From RGIG7213 sp045124505 (GTDB taxonomy: Bacteria > Bacillota > Clostridia > Oscillospirales > CAG-272): a stretch of 6,380 bases of DNA. The translations under genes and the position numbers were made by a program. Location of the stretch: positions 1 through 6,380 of the forward strand of contig JBGVLZ010000088.1 in NCBI GenBank assembly GCA_045124505.1. Reading direction: 5' to 3'. Positions within the stretch are counted from its first letter, which is position 1. Each line of letters begins with the position of its first letter. The notes beneath the pieces were generated by a model. It was given only the letters and a program-made list of their open reading frames with translations. It did no database searches and was not told where the DNA came from. Positions 1 through 6,281 of this stretch are shown here, piece after piece.

Positions 1-137
1 TAAAAGACCGCCCCACGTGTGGGGCAGCCTGTAAAAATTATGCGGTTGGCAAACCGTTTCGGCGCGCCTTGAGGCGTCGCCAACATAATAGCCTTATAGG
101 CTAAGTGCATGCCACCCGTTTTACGGGTGGTCATGAC
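1..137 (+). mobile_element. multi-hairpin element, candidate IS200/IS605-type right end (partial)
   Basis: This non-coding stretch is packed with inverted repeats. There is a 6-bp hairpin at 10-15/20-25. A long-range stem pairs 37-41 with 85-89 and 45-50 with 79-84, and encloses a small GC hairpin (64-68/73-77, loop TTGA). A competing 5-bp hairpin (43-47/52-56) could replace one arm of that stem. A further hairpin lies at 90-94/98-102, and a long bulged hairpin closes the region at 105-137. Frame 3 is open from the left edge to a TAA at 102-104, directly before the last hairpin, so the end of an upstream gene such as tnpB could overlap it; I do not recognise the 33-residue tail. IS200/IS605 elements have hairpin ends rather than terminal inverted repeats, and TnpB guide RNAs span the 3' end of tnpB and the right end. 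That assignment is inference. A MITE-like derivative or an unrelated structured RNA would also fit. Confidence 0.4.
105..137 (+). repeat. imperfect 14-bp hairpin with single-base bulges
   Basis: An uninterrupted 8-bp GC-rich stem (112-119 with 123-130, loop TTT) continues outward after a single unpaired T at 131 with four more pairs (108-111 with 132-135). After an unpaired G at 107, two further pairs follow (105-106 with 136-137). TnpA of IS200/IS605 elements recognises subterminal hairpins with an extrahelical base in the stem, so the bulged T at 131 fits a transposon-end hairpin. Only three T follow, so it is a poor intrinsic terminator, although read-through into an AT-rich tail cannot be excluded. 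Confidence 0.6.
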
Positions 138-343
138 TTTAATTCATTTTAATTTAAATTGCCTGCAGACAGTTGACTTTGACAATTCTAGAGACAGATA
201 TGGTGCTGCGCTGTAAAGGTTCTTATGGAAAAGGTATTACGGCATCACTTAGTATTATAGAGTGGGTGCATGACTTTCCCCAAAGAGGAAGTCTTTGTAC
301 CTTACAGATTAAGTACATTCTTCGCCAAGTAATGCATATGTCT
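138..343. other. intergenic stretch with no supported gene; two bulged hairpins
   Basis: I see no credible protein gene. A weak 81-residue frame beginning at a TTG (173) lacks a ribosome site and runs through the terminator at 344-385. A TTGACA hexamer occurs at 179-184 but no acceptable -10 lies 16-18 bases downstream. Two adjacent hairpins stand out: 272-279 with 287-293 (7 bp, one bulged T, 7-nt loop) and 297-304 with 310-316 (7 bp, C301 bulged, loop CAGAT). Together with the following terminator they could be the 3' portion of a small structured RNA or an untranslated tail. I could not match them to a known riboswitch, tRNA or 6S RNA. Confidence 0.3.
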
Positions 344-385
344 AAAATATTCGAGGGCTTTTGTTTCTCGAATGTTTTTTTGTTT
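344..385 (+). terminator. rho-independent terminator upstream of the surface operon
   Basis: A perfect 7-bp stem (349-355 with 367-373) with an 11-nt loop is followed by seven T (375-381), a G and four more T. The A-tract at 344-347 can pair with the start of the T-run and lengthen the stem. This is a classic intrinsic terminator for + strand transcription, and the A-tract may give it weak activity on the other strand. It separates the left-hand structured region from the promoter of the LRR/dockerin gene, which suggests that gene is transcribed independently. Confidence 0.65.
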
Positions 386-462
386 TCAGATAACGGAATA
401 GGTCTGAATGAAAAATGAAGTTTTTTATGCGTTAATTTTTTGAAAAATTATTTTGTTTTTTG

Positions 463-491
463 TTGAATTTTCTGTTTATATATGATATTAT
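463..491 (+). promoter_or_regulatory. sigma-A-type promoter of the LRR/dockerin-cohesin operon
   Basis: TTGAAT (463-468) and TATTAT (486-491) are separated by exactly 17 bases. A TG at 483-484, one base before the -10, makes it an extended -10 promoter. The expected start near 498 would leave a leader of about 58 nt. The flanks are extremely AT-rich, as is usual for strong Firmicutes promoters. A TATAAT at 501-506 is a possible second -10 but has no matching -35. Confidence 0.6.
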
Positions 492-508
492 AAACTGTAT
501 TATAATAT
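485..508. promoter_or_regulatory. 9-bp inverted repeat over the -10 and start site, operator candidate
   Basis: ATATTATAA (485-493) and its exact reverse complement TTATAATAT (500-508) flank six bases (ACTGTA). The left arm contains the -10 hexamer and the centre covers the predicted start, so a protein bound here would block transcription. The 8-bp half-sites recur upstream of yabP at 5986-5993 and 6000-6007. It is not a PerR or Fur box, which have a 1-nt spacer. AT-rich promoters form such repeats by chance fairly often, so the regulatory role is inference. Confidence 0.4.
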
Positions 509-556
509 TATATTGCATATATTTATAAAAAACAACATTTTGGAAGGAAATGAGTA

Positions 557-3500
557 ATGATTAAAAAAACAGTTGCTTTATTGCTTGTCTTCTGCACATT
601 GTTTTCGCTATGTCCGCTTTATCCTGTGGCAGAGGATTCTTTTGCTTATACACAGGAAGAGGGAGGCGTTACGATCACATCATGGAACAAAGACGATGCT
701 TATACCGTGAAAGTGCCTGAAAGTATTGACGGAAAGCCCGTTATTGCGATAGGAAAGGGAGCTTTTGAGAATTGCAGTTCAATATATGAAATAATTCTTC
801 CCGATTCCGTTGTAAGTATAGATGCATCTGCATTTATCGGATGTGTTTCCCTGAAAGATATAACCGTTTCCGAAAACAACCCCGCTTTTAAAACAGTTTC
901 AGGAAACCTTTATACAAAGGATACATCACGCCTTGTGAAGTTCTGCGATGTATCTGCAAAGAACTTTACAGTGCCTTCGGGTGTTACCTCAATCGGTCCG
1001 TATGCTTTTTACGGAATGGACGGACTTGAGAATTTTTCAGCTTCCACCAGCATTACAGAAGTCGGCGAATACGCCTTTTACGGCTGTTCAGCGCTTAAAG
1101 TATTTTTGTTTGTACATCTTGAAAAAGCAGGTGAGTATTCATTTTACGGATGCCGCGCTTTTACAAGTGCTTACTTGAATCTTGAAAATATTCCCGAGGG
1201 AATGTTTTACGGATGCGACAATATAAAAACAGTCGTCATTTCCGAAAAGACAAAATCGATAGGCAAGCTTGCATTTGCGGGCTGTTATTCTGTCGAAAGT
1301 ATTCTTATACCCAAAGATACAGCAATTGGCGATGAAGCATTTTTTGGCACTGATGCAACACTTTACGGTGATGCAGCTGTGAAGGAATATGCAGAGAAGA
1401 ACGGCAACAAATACTCCGAGGCTGTTTATACAGGTGCCGCACCTGTAACGTCGATTGCTTTTGATAAGTCAGAAATAAATATAAGAGTCGACGATGTTGT
1501 TATCCCTCAAATTAAGGTATTACCCGAAAATGCTGAGGTTAAGGACGTAATTCTGACATCTTCAAATGAAAATATTGTAAAAATAGAAGACGGAAAGATA
1601 AAGGCAGTTGCCAAGGGAAGCACTACTGTATATGCAAAGAGTGTCAACGGAATGAAAACAGCGACACTCAAAGTAAATGTACTCGACAGAGTTGCTCCGC
1701 TTCAGTCTTCTCACCCATATGCAAGCAATCTCAATGAAAAATACAGCTATAAAGTTCCGGGTAATCCCGAAAAAATTGCCGTAACATTTTCAGATGACAC
1801 ATATGTAGAGGATGGCGAGGACTTTATTCTCGTTATGGGTGAAAACAATCAGAATATAGGTACATATACGGCAGGTCAGCTTGCCGGAAAGACACTTCTG
1901 ATAGACGGTGATACTGTAAATATCACCCTCATTTCCGATGATGACATTGAGTACTTCGGATTTTGCATCGTAAAGGCGTCAGCATATGAAGAAAATTTGT
2001 CGGTGACGGATATTAAACTTAAAGAAACAGATATCACACTGAAGTATGGACAAACATATGATCTTGAATTTACATATACTCCCGATAATGCAATTTATGA
2101 TATAAAGTTTGTTTCGGGCGACAGCAGTGTTGTGGAGATAGACAGCGACGGTAAGATATATGCAATTAATGAGGGAACGGCGTTTGTTATAGTTTACGAT
2201 GTGATATCGGGTAAAACTGCGCAGTGCCGTGTGACGGTCAAAAAAGATGTGTACAGCGGAATGCTTTATTCCGTAAACGATGGAAAAATAACACTTACCC
2301 ATTACGAGGGAGAAGAGGAAAACGCAGTTATCCCGTCAGAGATAAACGGCATGCCCGTTACAGCGATAGGCCAGGGTGCATTTATGTACTCGCCCACGCT
2401 TAAGTCTGTTTCGATCCCCGCATGTGTCACTTCGATACATACAAGTGCGTTTGTCGGCTGTATTAATCTGACTGATATAAAGGTTGATGATAAAAACGAA
2501 AAATACAAGTCTGTCGAGGGTGTTCTTTACAGCCGTGACGGAAAACTTCTGGTTTCATGTCCTGCGGGTAAAAAGGGTGAATTTAAAGTTCCTGCGGGTG
2601 TTTCGGCGCTTTCTCAGGATGCATTTAATATGTGCGTGGGAATAACAAAGATAATTCTTTCAGCAGATGTTGAGCTTATAGTGCCCACATGCTTTGCAAG
2701 CTGTGAAAGTCTTACTGATTTTGCTGTTGAAAATTCCAAGCACTTTGCGGTCGATAACGGTGTGTTGTACACAAAAGATATGAAAGCATTGGTGTGTTAT
2801 CCTGTTGCAAAAGAGGGCGCTTATGTAATGCCCGAAACAGTTGAAGTTATAAAAGACGGTGCTTTCTTCGGTTCTGCAAAGCTTTCTGAAATTACACTTT
2901 CCAAAAAGCTTTATGAAATAGAAAACGGTGCACTTTCCGACATAATATCACTGAAAAAGATCGAATGTGCTGAGGATAACAGCTTCTTTACATCAAACGG
3001 CGGTGTGCTTTATAATAAAAACAAAACATCCCTCGTTGCATGTCCGACAGGAAGTGTGGGTGTGTTCAATATTCCCGCGGGAGTAAAAACTGTCGGAAGC
3101 TATGCATTCAAAAACTGCACGGAGCTTTCTGATGTTTACATTCCGCTTTCGGTAACAACGATAGAAAAATATGCTTTCTACGGCGCTGACGGAATCGGTA
3201 CGATCATTTTACCGCCTGATGTGAAAGTTGTCGGTGATTATGTGTTTGACAAATGCTCAAATTTAAGAGTATTTGCACCGAGTGAAATAACGTCGCTTGG
3301 TAAAACCGACGGAGGTGTTACAATACTTTGCGAAAAGGGAAGCACCACAAAAATAAATGCATCGGCTCAGGGTTATATAACAGAAGATATTACATATTCA
3401 GCATCAAACAGCGGCATGGCATTCTATTACGGTATAGTTCCCGACGGTGCCGTATTCACTGCTGAAAAGGCAGGAAAGGGCAAAAAGGCTCTTGTACAGA

Positions 3501-4648
3501 ACATTTTGCCTGATGACGAGACAGAAGTATTTGTGCTTTCATTCGATAAGTACATGACAAAAGAAGAATATACGGCATGTGTATTCTGCAATCCGTGGGT
3601 CGAGGCTGTATACAAGCTTGAAAACGGAATGATGAAGGAAGTATTCTTTGATATAGGTGAAAACGGTGTAATACTTTCAACATCAGGCGGTATTTATGCA
3701 TTTTCTTACGGTGAACGTATTTCCGATGAATCACAGATCGTTATCAGGACTTTGCCAAATAAGACACAATATAAGTACGGAGAAGAGTTTGTAAAAGACG
3801 GACTTTCGGTTTACTTTAAAAACCATGCGGGTATAGTTTCCGTACTGTCGGATATGAGCTACAATACAGTCAGTGATGAATTGAACGTCGGCGGTTACCG
3901 CAAGGTCATGATCACATATGAAAATCTCAGCACCGAATTTAATGTTTTCGTCGAAACTGCGCCTCTGACGGCGGATGTCCGTATTGAAGGCTCAGGACAG
4001 TACGGTACGGAAATAGTCATTTTTGTTGAAAACGTAAACTTTGATTACATTCCGTATGAGATAACATGGTACCGTGACGGCGTGCTTATAGAGGGCGAAA
4101 ACGGCACTTCTTATACCGTCGGCGCACTTGACGGCGGTAAGGATATTACAGCAAAGGTAACAGCAACAAACGGATGCGAGGGTGAAATCGTTTCTAACAT
4201 TCTTCACGTTGACGTTTTTGCAATGGAAAGTGAGGTTTATTCGATAAATACTGAGCTTGGCATCATAAGTAAAATAAGCGAAAATACGACAGTAAGCAAG
4301 CTTATTTCCGGCTTTACTGTAAAAGAGAATATAAAGATATTCAAAGACGGTACTGAGCTTAAAGGTGACGAGCTTGTATCAACAGGCAGCGAAGTAAGAC
4401 TTTACAGCGGTGATAATATTGCACAAAAGCTTACGGTCGTTGTGACGGGTGACATCAATGGCGACGGTAAGATCTCGCTTATTGACTTTGCAAATATCAA
4501 AGCATATATGCTTGGTGATAAAGAATTTGCATCTGCCGACAAATTTGCCGCAGACGCAAACGGCGACGGTTCGCTTTCGCTTATAGACTTTGCACAGTTT
4601 AAAGCTCATATGCTCGGTGATTTAACAATAGAAGGAAAGGAATATTGA
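557..4648 (+). CDS. secreted BspA-type LRR / Big_2 / CUB-like / Ig-like protein with C-terminal type I dockerin
   Basis: This is a probable extracellular adhesin or ligand-binding protein of 1363 residues. Residues 1-30 are a signal peptide with probable cleavage after SFA (28-30). Next come LRR_5 (BspA-like) block A (about 34-286), Big_2 (296-376), a CUB-like domain (385-475), Big_2 (481-562), LRR block B (570-943), an unassigned beta-rich region (944-1055), a Big_3-like domain (1060-1134), an Ig-like domain (1138-1220) and an X-like module (1223-1296). The dockerin (1297-1356) has two calcium loops: D1299, N1301, D1303, S1307, D1310 and D1333, N1335, D1337, S1341, D1344. LRR units show the AFxxC signature every 21-23 residues. 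Both blocks open with the same cap motif (36-70, 575-609), suggesting duplication. The ATG at 557 is preceded by GGAAGG (542-547) at 9-nt spacing; an ATG at 550 opens only four codons. There is no catalytic domain, LPXTG or SLH. The dockerin probably docks on the cohesin encoded one base downstream. The ligand is unknown. Confidence 0.9.
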   Translation: MIKKTVALLLVFCTLFSLCPLYPVAEDSFAYTQEEGGVTITSWNKDDAYTVKVPESIDGKPVIAIGKGAFENCSSIYEIILPDSVVSIDASAFIGCVSLKDITVSENNPAFKTVSGNLYTKDTSRLVKFCDVSAKNFTVPSGVTSIGPYAFYGMDGLENFSASTSITEVGEYAFYGCSALKVFLFVHLEKAGEYSFYGCRAFTSAYLNLENIPEGMFYGCDNIKTVVISEKTKSIGKLAFAGCYSVESILIPKDTAIGDEAFFGTDATLYGDAAVKEYAEKNGNKYSEAVYTGAAPVTSIAFDKSEINIRVDDVVIPQIKVLPENAEVKDVILTSSNENIVKIEDGKIKAVAKGSTTVYAKSVNGMKTATLKVNVLDRVAPLQSSHPYASNLNEKYSYKVPGNPEKIAVTFSDDTYVEDGEDFILVMGENNQNIGTYTAGQLAGKTLLIDGDTVNITLISDDDIEYFGFCIVKASAYEENLSVTDIKLKETDITLKYGQTYDLEFTYTPDNAIYDIKFVSGDSSVVEIDSDGKIYAINEGTAFVIVYDVISGKTAQCRVTVKKDVYSGMLYSVNDGKITLTHYEGEEENAVIPSEINGMPVTAIGQGAFMYSPTLKSVSIPACVTSIHTSAFVGCINLTDIKVDDKNEKYKSVEGVLYSRDGKLLVSCPAGKKGEFKVPAGVSALSQDAFNMCVGITKIILSADVELIVPTCFASCESLTDFAVENSKHFAVDNGVLYTKDMKALVCYPVAKEGAYVMPETVEVIKDGAFFGSAKLSEITLSKKLYEIENGALSDIISLKKIECAEDNSFFTSNGGVLYNKNKTSLVACPTGSVGVFNIPAGVKTVGSYAFKNCTELSDVYIPLSVTTIEKYAFYGADGIGTIILPPDVKVVGDYVFDKCSNLRVFAPSEITSLGKTDGGVTILCEKGSTTKINASAQGYITEDITYSASNSGMAFYYGIVPDGAVFTAEKAGKGKKALVQNILPDDETEVFVLSFDKYMTKEEYTACVFCNPWVEAVYKLENGMMKEVFFDIGENGVILSTSGGIYAFSYGERISDESQIVIRTLPNKTQYKYGEEFVKDGLSVYFKNHAGIVSVLSDMSYNTVSDELNVGGYRKVMITYENLSTEFNVFVETAPLTADVRIEGSGQYGTEIVIFVENVNFDYIPYEITWYRDGVLIEGENGTSYTVGALDGGKDITAKVTATNGCEGEIVSNILHVDVFAMESEVYSINTELGIISKISENTTVSKLISGFTVKENIKIFKDGTELKGDELVSTGSEVRLYSGDNIAQKLTVVVTGDINGDGKISLIDFANIKAYMLGDKEFASADKFAADANGDGSLSLIDFAQFKAHMLGDLTIEGKEY

Positions 4649-4649
4649 T

Positions 4650-5969
4650 ATGAAAAGATTTTTGGCAGTATTAATAACAGCAGTCTTGCTTTTACCTCTT
4701 GTGAGTATCGGCACTTTTGCTGCAGCAAGTATTGATGTCGACGGTGCTTCAAGCGCATATCCGGGTGACGACATAACTGTGACCGTGACACTTGACACAG
4801 ACAGTATGAAGAATGTATGGGCATTACAGTTTGATGCATTGTTCGATGCAGAGCAGATTACATACAAATCGAACAGCAGTGTTCTTTCAGGCTGTAAGGT
4901 TTCCACAAACGAACTTTCCGAAGGTGTTGTGCGTTTCCTTTTTGAATGTGACGAGCCCAAGGAAGGCATCAAAGGTAAGACACTTATAAAAATAAAATTC
5001 AAGCTTTCATCTTCTTTGGCTAAGGGTGAAAACGTATCGGTTTCACTCAAAAATATAAATATAGCTTCAACGGAAGAACAACAGTCGATTTCCGATGTTA
5101 CATATTCAGTTAAAATAACGAAGAAATCATCAGATGCAACGCTTTATTCACTTTCAATAGGTGACGTTACACTTTCTCCTGCATTTGCTTCCGATGTAAC
5201 ATCTTATACATCGACGATCGACTACAGAACAACGCCCCTTAAAGTAAACTGTAAAGCGACTGATTCAAAGGCAAGCGTTAAGGTTTCCGGCGGCGATTCG
5301 CTAAAGGTGGGTTCCAATACAATAACAATTACTGTAACTGCTGAAGACGGTACAACGAAGAAGTATACGGTAAAGATTACGATGAAAGAAAATCCCAATC
5401 CCGAAAGTGATGACAGCACACTGTCAAAGCTTGAGCTTTCTACAGGTACAATATCACCTGCGTTTAAGCCTGATGTATACAATTATACAATTACAGTTCC
5501 TGCAGGTACTGAAAGAATAACTCTTTCGCCGACAGCAAACGATAAAAATGCCACAGCAAATAAAAAGGTGATAGATATTTCGACTGAACAGACAACGGTC
5601 GTTATTACCTGCACAGCAGAAAACGGAAGTAAAAGCAACTATACATTTGTAATTGTTAAGTTTAATGAAGATGCAGTTACAGAAGAAACCGATGCTGCTG
5701 ATGTGACAGATGAAGAAACGACACCCGAGGAAGATACACAGGAAGATACACCCGTCACAGGAGAAGCACCCGACAGTATTACAAGTACAGTAACCGAAAG
5801 TGAGTCGGAAAGTACTGATACCACACAGGATGCTGACACACGTCCTTCATACAATGAACAAACCGGAATAAACAGACCTGTTCCGCTTTGGTCACTCTTG
5901 CTTTTCTCAATAATTTCACTTATTTTAGGTGCAGTTATCTCTGCATTTATATTCAAGAGAAAATTCTAA
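4650..5969 (+). CDS. membrane-anchored single-cohesin surface protein with cadherin-like domains
   Basis: This is a probable cell-surface anchoring protein of 439 residues. The signal peptide is residues 1-24 or 1-26 (cleavage near TFAAA). A cohesin-like beta-sandwich covers about 27-157: it starts with G39-D40 and the alternating VTV strand, has the WALQF strand at 57-61 and ends with the KGKTLIKIKFK strand at 108-118. Two cadherin-like beta-sandwich domains of the PF12733 type follow (161-245 and 254-338); both show LSPAF or ISPAF, then SY or NY and a terminal YTV/YTF strand. Residues 339-407 are an acidic Thr/Ser/Glu-rich spacer suited to crossing the wall. One hydrophobic helix (about 412-434) and the basic tail KRKF anchor it in the membrane. 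There is no LPXTG or SLH, unlike many anchoring scaffoldins. The gene starts one base after the dockerin gene, with GGAAAGG (4634-4640) inside the end of that gene, so translation is likely coupled. The cohesin call rests on strand pattern and dockerin context; a different carbohydrate-binding-like sandwich is the main alternative. Confidence 0.8.
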   Translation: MKRFLAVLITAVLLLPLVSIGTFAAASIDVDGASSAYPGDDITVTVTLDTDSMKNVWALQFDALFDAEQITYKSNSSVLSGCKVSTNELSEGVVRFLFECDEPKEGIKGKTLIKIKFKLSSSLAKGENVSVSLKNINIASTEEQQSISDVTYSVKITKKSSDATLYSLSIGDVTLSPAFASDVTSYTSTIDYRTTPLKVNCKATDSKASVKVSGGDSLKVGSNTITITVTAEDGTTKKYTVKITMKENPNPESDDSTLSKLELSTGTISPAFKPDVYNYTITVPAGTERITLSPTANDKNATANKKVIDISTEQTTVVITCTAENGSKSNYTFVIVKFNEDAVTEETDAADVTDEETTPEEDTQEDTPVTGEAPDSITSTVTESESESTDTTQDADTRPSYNEQTGINRPVPLWSLLLFSIISLILGAVISAFIFKRKF

Positions 5970-5975
5970 AATCAG

Positions 5976-6023
5976 ACCTTCGGGCATATTATATTACAGT
6001 ATAATATCCCGGAGGTTTATTTT
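5976..6023 (+). terminator. 17-bp hairpin with T-rich tail that contains the yabP SD
   Basis: Bases 5976-5984 pair with 6008-6016 (nine pairs, one of them the wobble T5980-G6012). After a single bulged C at 5985, 5986-5993 pair with 6000-6007, leaving the loop TTACAG. The stem is followed by TTATTTT (6017-6023). It starts seven bases after the cohesin gene's stop codon and can serve as its intrinsic terminator. The GGAGG ribosome site of yabP (6011-6015) lies in the 3' arm, so any transcript reading through would have that site base-paired. Confidence 0.6.
5985..5992 (+). promoter_or_regulatory. possible sigma-E-like -10 for yabP-yabQ
   Basis: CATATTAT resembles the CATAnnnT -10 element of the mother-cell sporulation factor sigma-E, which transcribes yabP in Bacillus subtilis. 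The expected start near 5999 would give a leader of about 25 nt with the SD at 6011-6015 unpaired, because most of the 5' arm of the hairpin would be absent. The -35 region (about 5961-5967) matches the sigma-E consensus poorly, so this is a weak call. Confidence 0.3.
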
Positions 6024-6281
6024 ATGTCTGAACACAATATTACGATGATATCAAGAAAACATACGGAAATAGGCGGAGCTTTGAGTGTGCTCAGCTTTGA
6101 CGATGAACAAGTCGTTTTGAAAACTTCAATGGGCATCTGCTGTGTGCAGGGCAAAGGTCTGAATATTTCAAAGCTTGACCTTGACGGAGGCGATGTTTTC
6201 ATAGAGGGTGAAGTTTTATCCTTGTATTATCCCGTTGAAGCAGAAGAAAAACAGGGCTTCTTTGCACGCATTTTCAAATAA
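6024..6281 (+). CDS. yabP: sporulation protein YabP (YabP/YqfC family)
   Basis: This is an 85-residue soluble protein without signal peptide or membrane segment. The family layout is complete: an N-terminal HNITMISR segment, IGGALSVLSFDDEQVVLKTS (residues 16-35), a GxCCVQGKGLNISKLDLDGG core (37-56), the VFIEGEVLSLYY strand and the C-terminal GFFARIFK. Length and ending fit YabP of B. subtilis (about 100 residues), which is needed for spore assembly in the mother cell and is made under sigma-E. YqfC is a paralogue, but that gene is followed by yqfD, whereas here the next gene starts like yabQ. The ATG is set by GGAGG at 6011-6015 with 8-nt spacing. That site lies inside a strong hairpin, which suggests control of translation in read-through transcripts. 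Confidence 0.88.
   Translation: MSEHNITMISRKHTEIGGALSVLSFDDEQVVLKTSMGICCVQGKGLNISKLDLDGGDVFIEGEVLSLYYPVEAEEKQGFFARIFK

Noticed and set aside
173..418. An 81-residue reading frame from a TTG start (72 residues from the ATG at 200).
   Set aside because: It has no ribosome site, no recognisable motif, and runs straight through a strong intrinsic terminator at 344-385.
434..460. An AT-only hairpin followed by T-runs as a second terminator.
   Set aside because: The stem is purely A-T pairs in a generally AT-rich promoter region and would be weak; low complexity explains it.
485..508. A PerR or Fur box.
   Set aside because: Those are 7-1-7 repeats; here the arms are 9 bp with a 6-base gap and the opposite half-site order.
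550..564. An upstream ATG with a four-codon frame overlapping the start of the large gene.
   Set aside because: It is only two bases from the GGAAGG site, too close for efficient initiation, and has no coding capacity. The ATG at 557 has normal spacing.
557..4648. A classical cellulosomal enzyme, because of the dockerin.
   Set aside because: No glycoside hydrolase, esterase, lyase or carbohydrate-binding module can be seen; all modules are LRR, Ig-like, CUB-like or dockerin.
4622..5050. A 142-residue reading frame on the minus strand.
   Set aside because: It lies entirely opposite well-supported secreted-protein genes, is Ser-rich as expected from an antisense frame, and has no family resemblance.
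6000..6005. A perfect TATAAT before yabP as a sigma-A promoter.
   Set aside because: There is no -35 near 5977-5982, and a start near 6012 would fall inside the ribosome site, leaving no usable leader.
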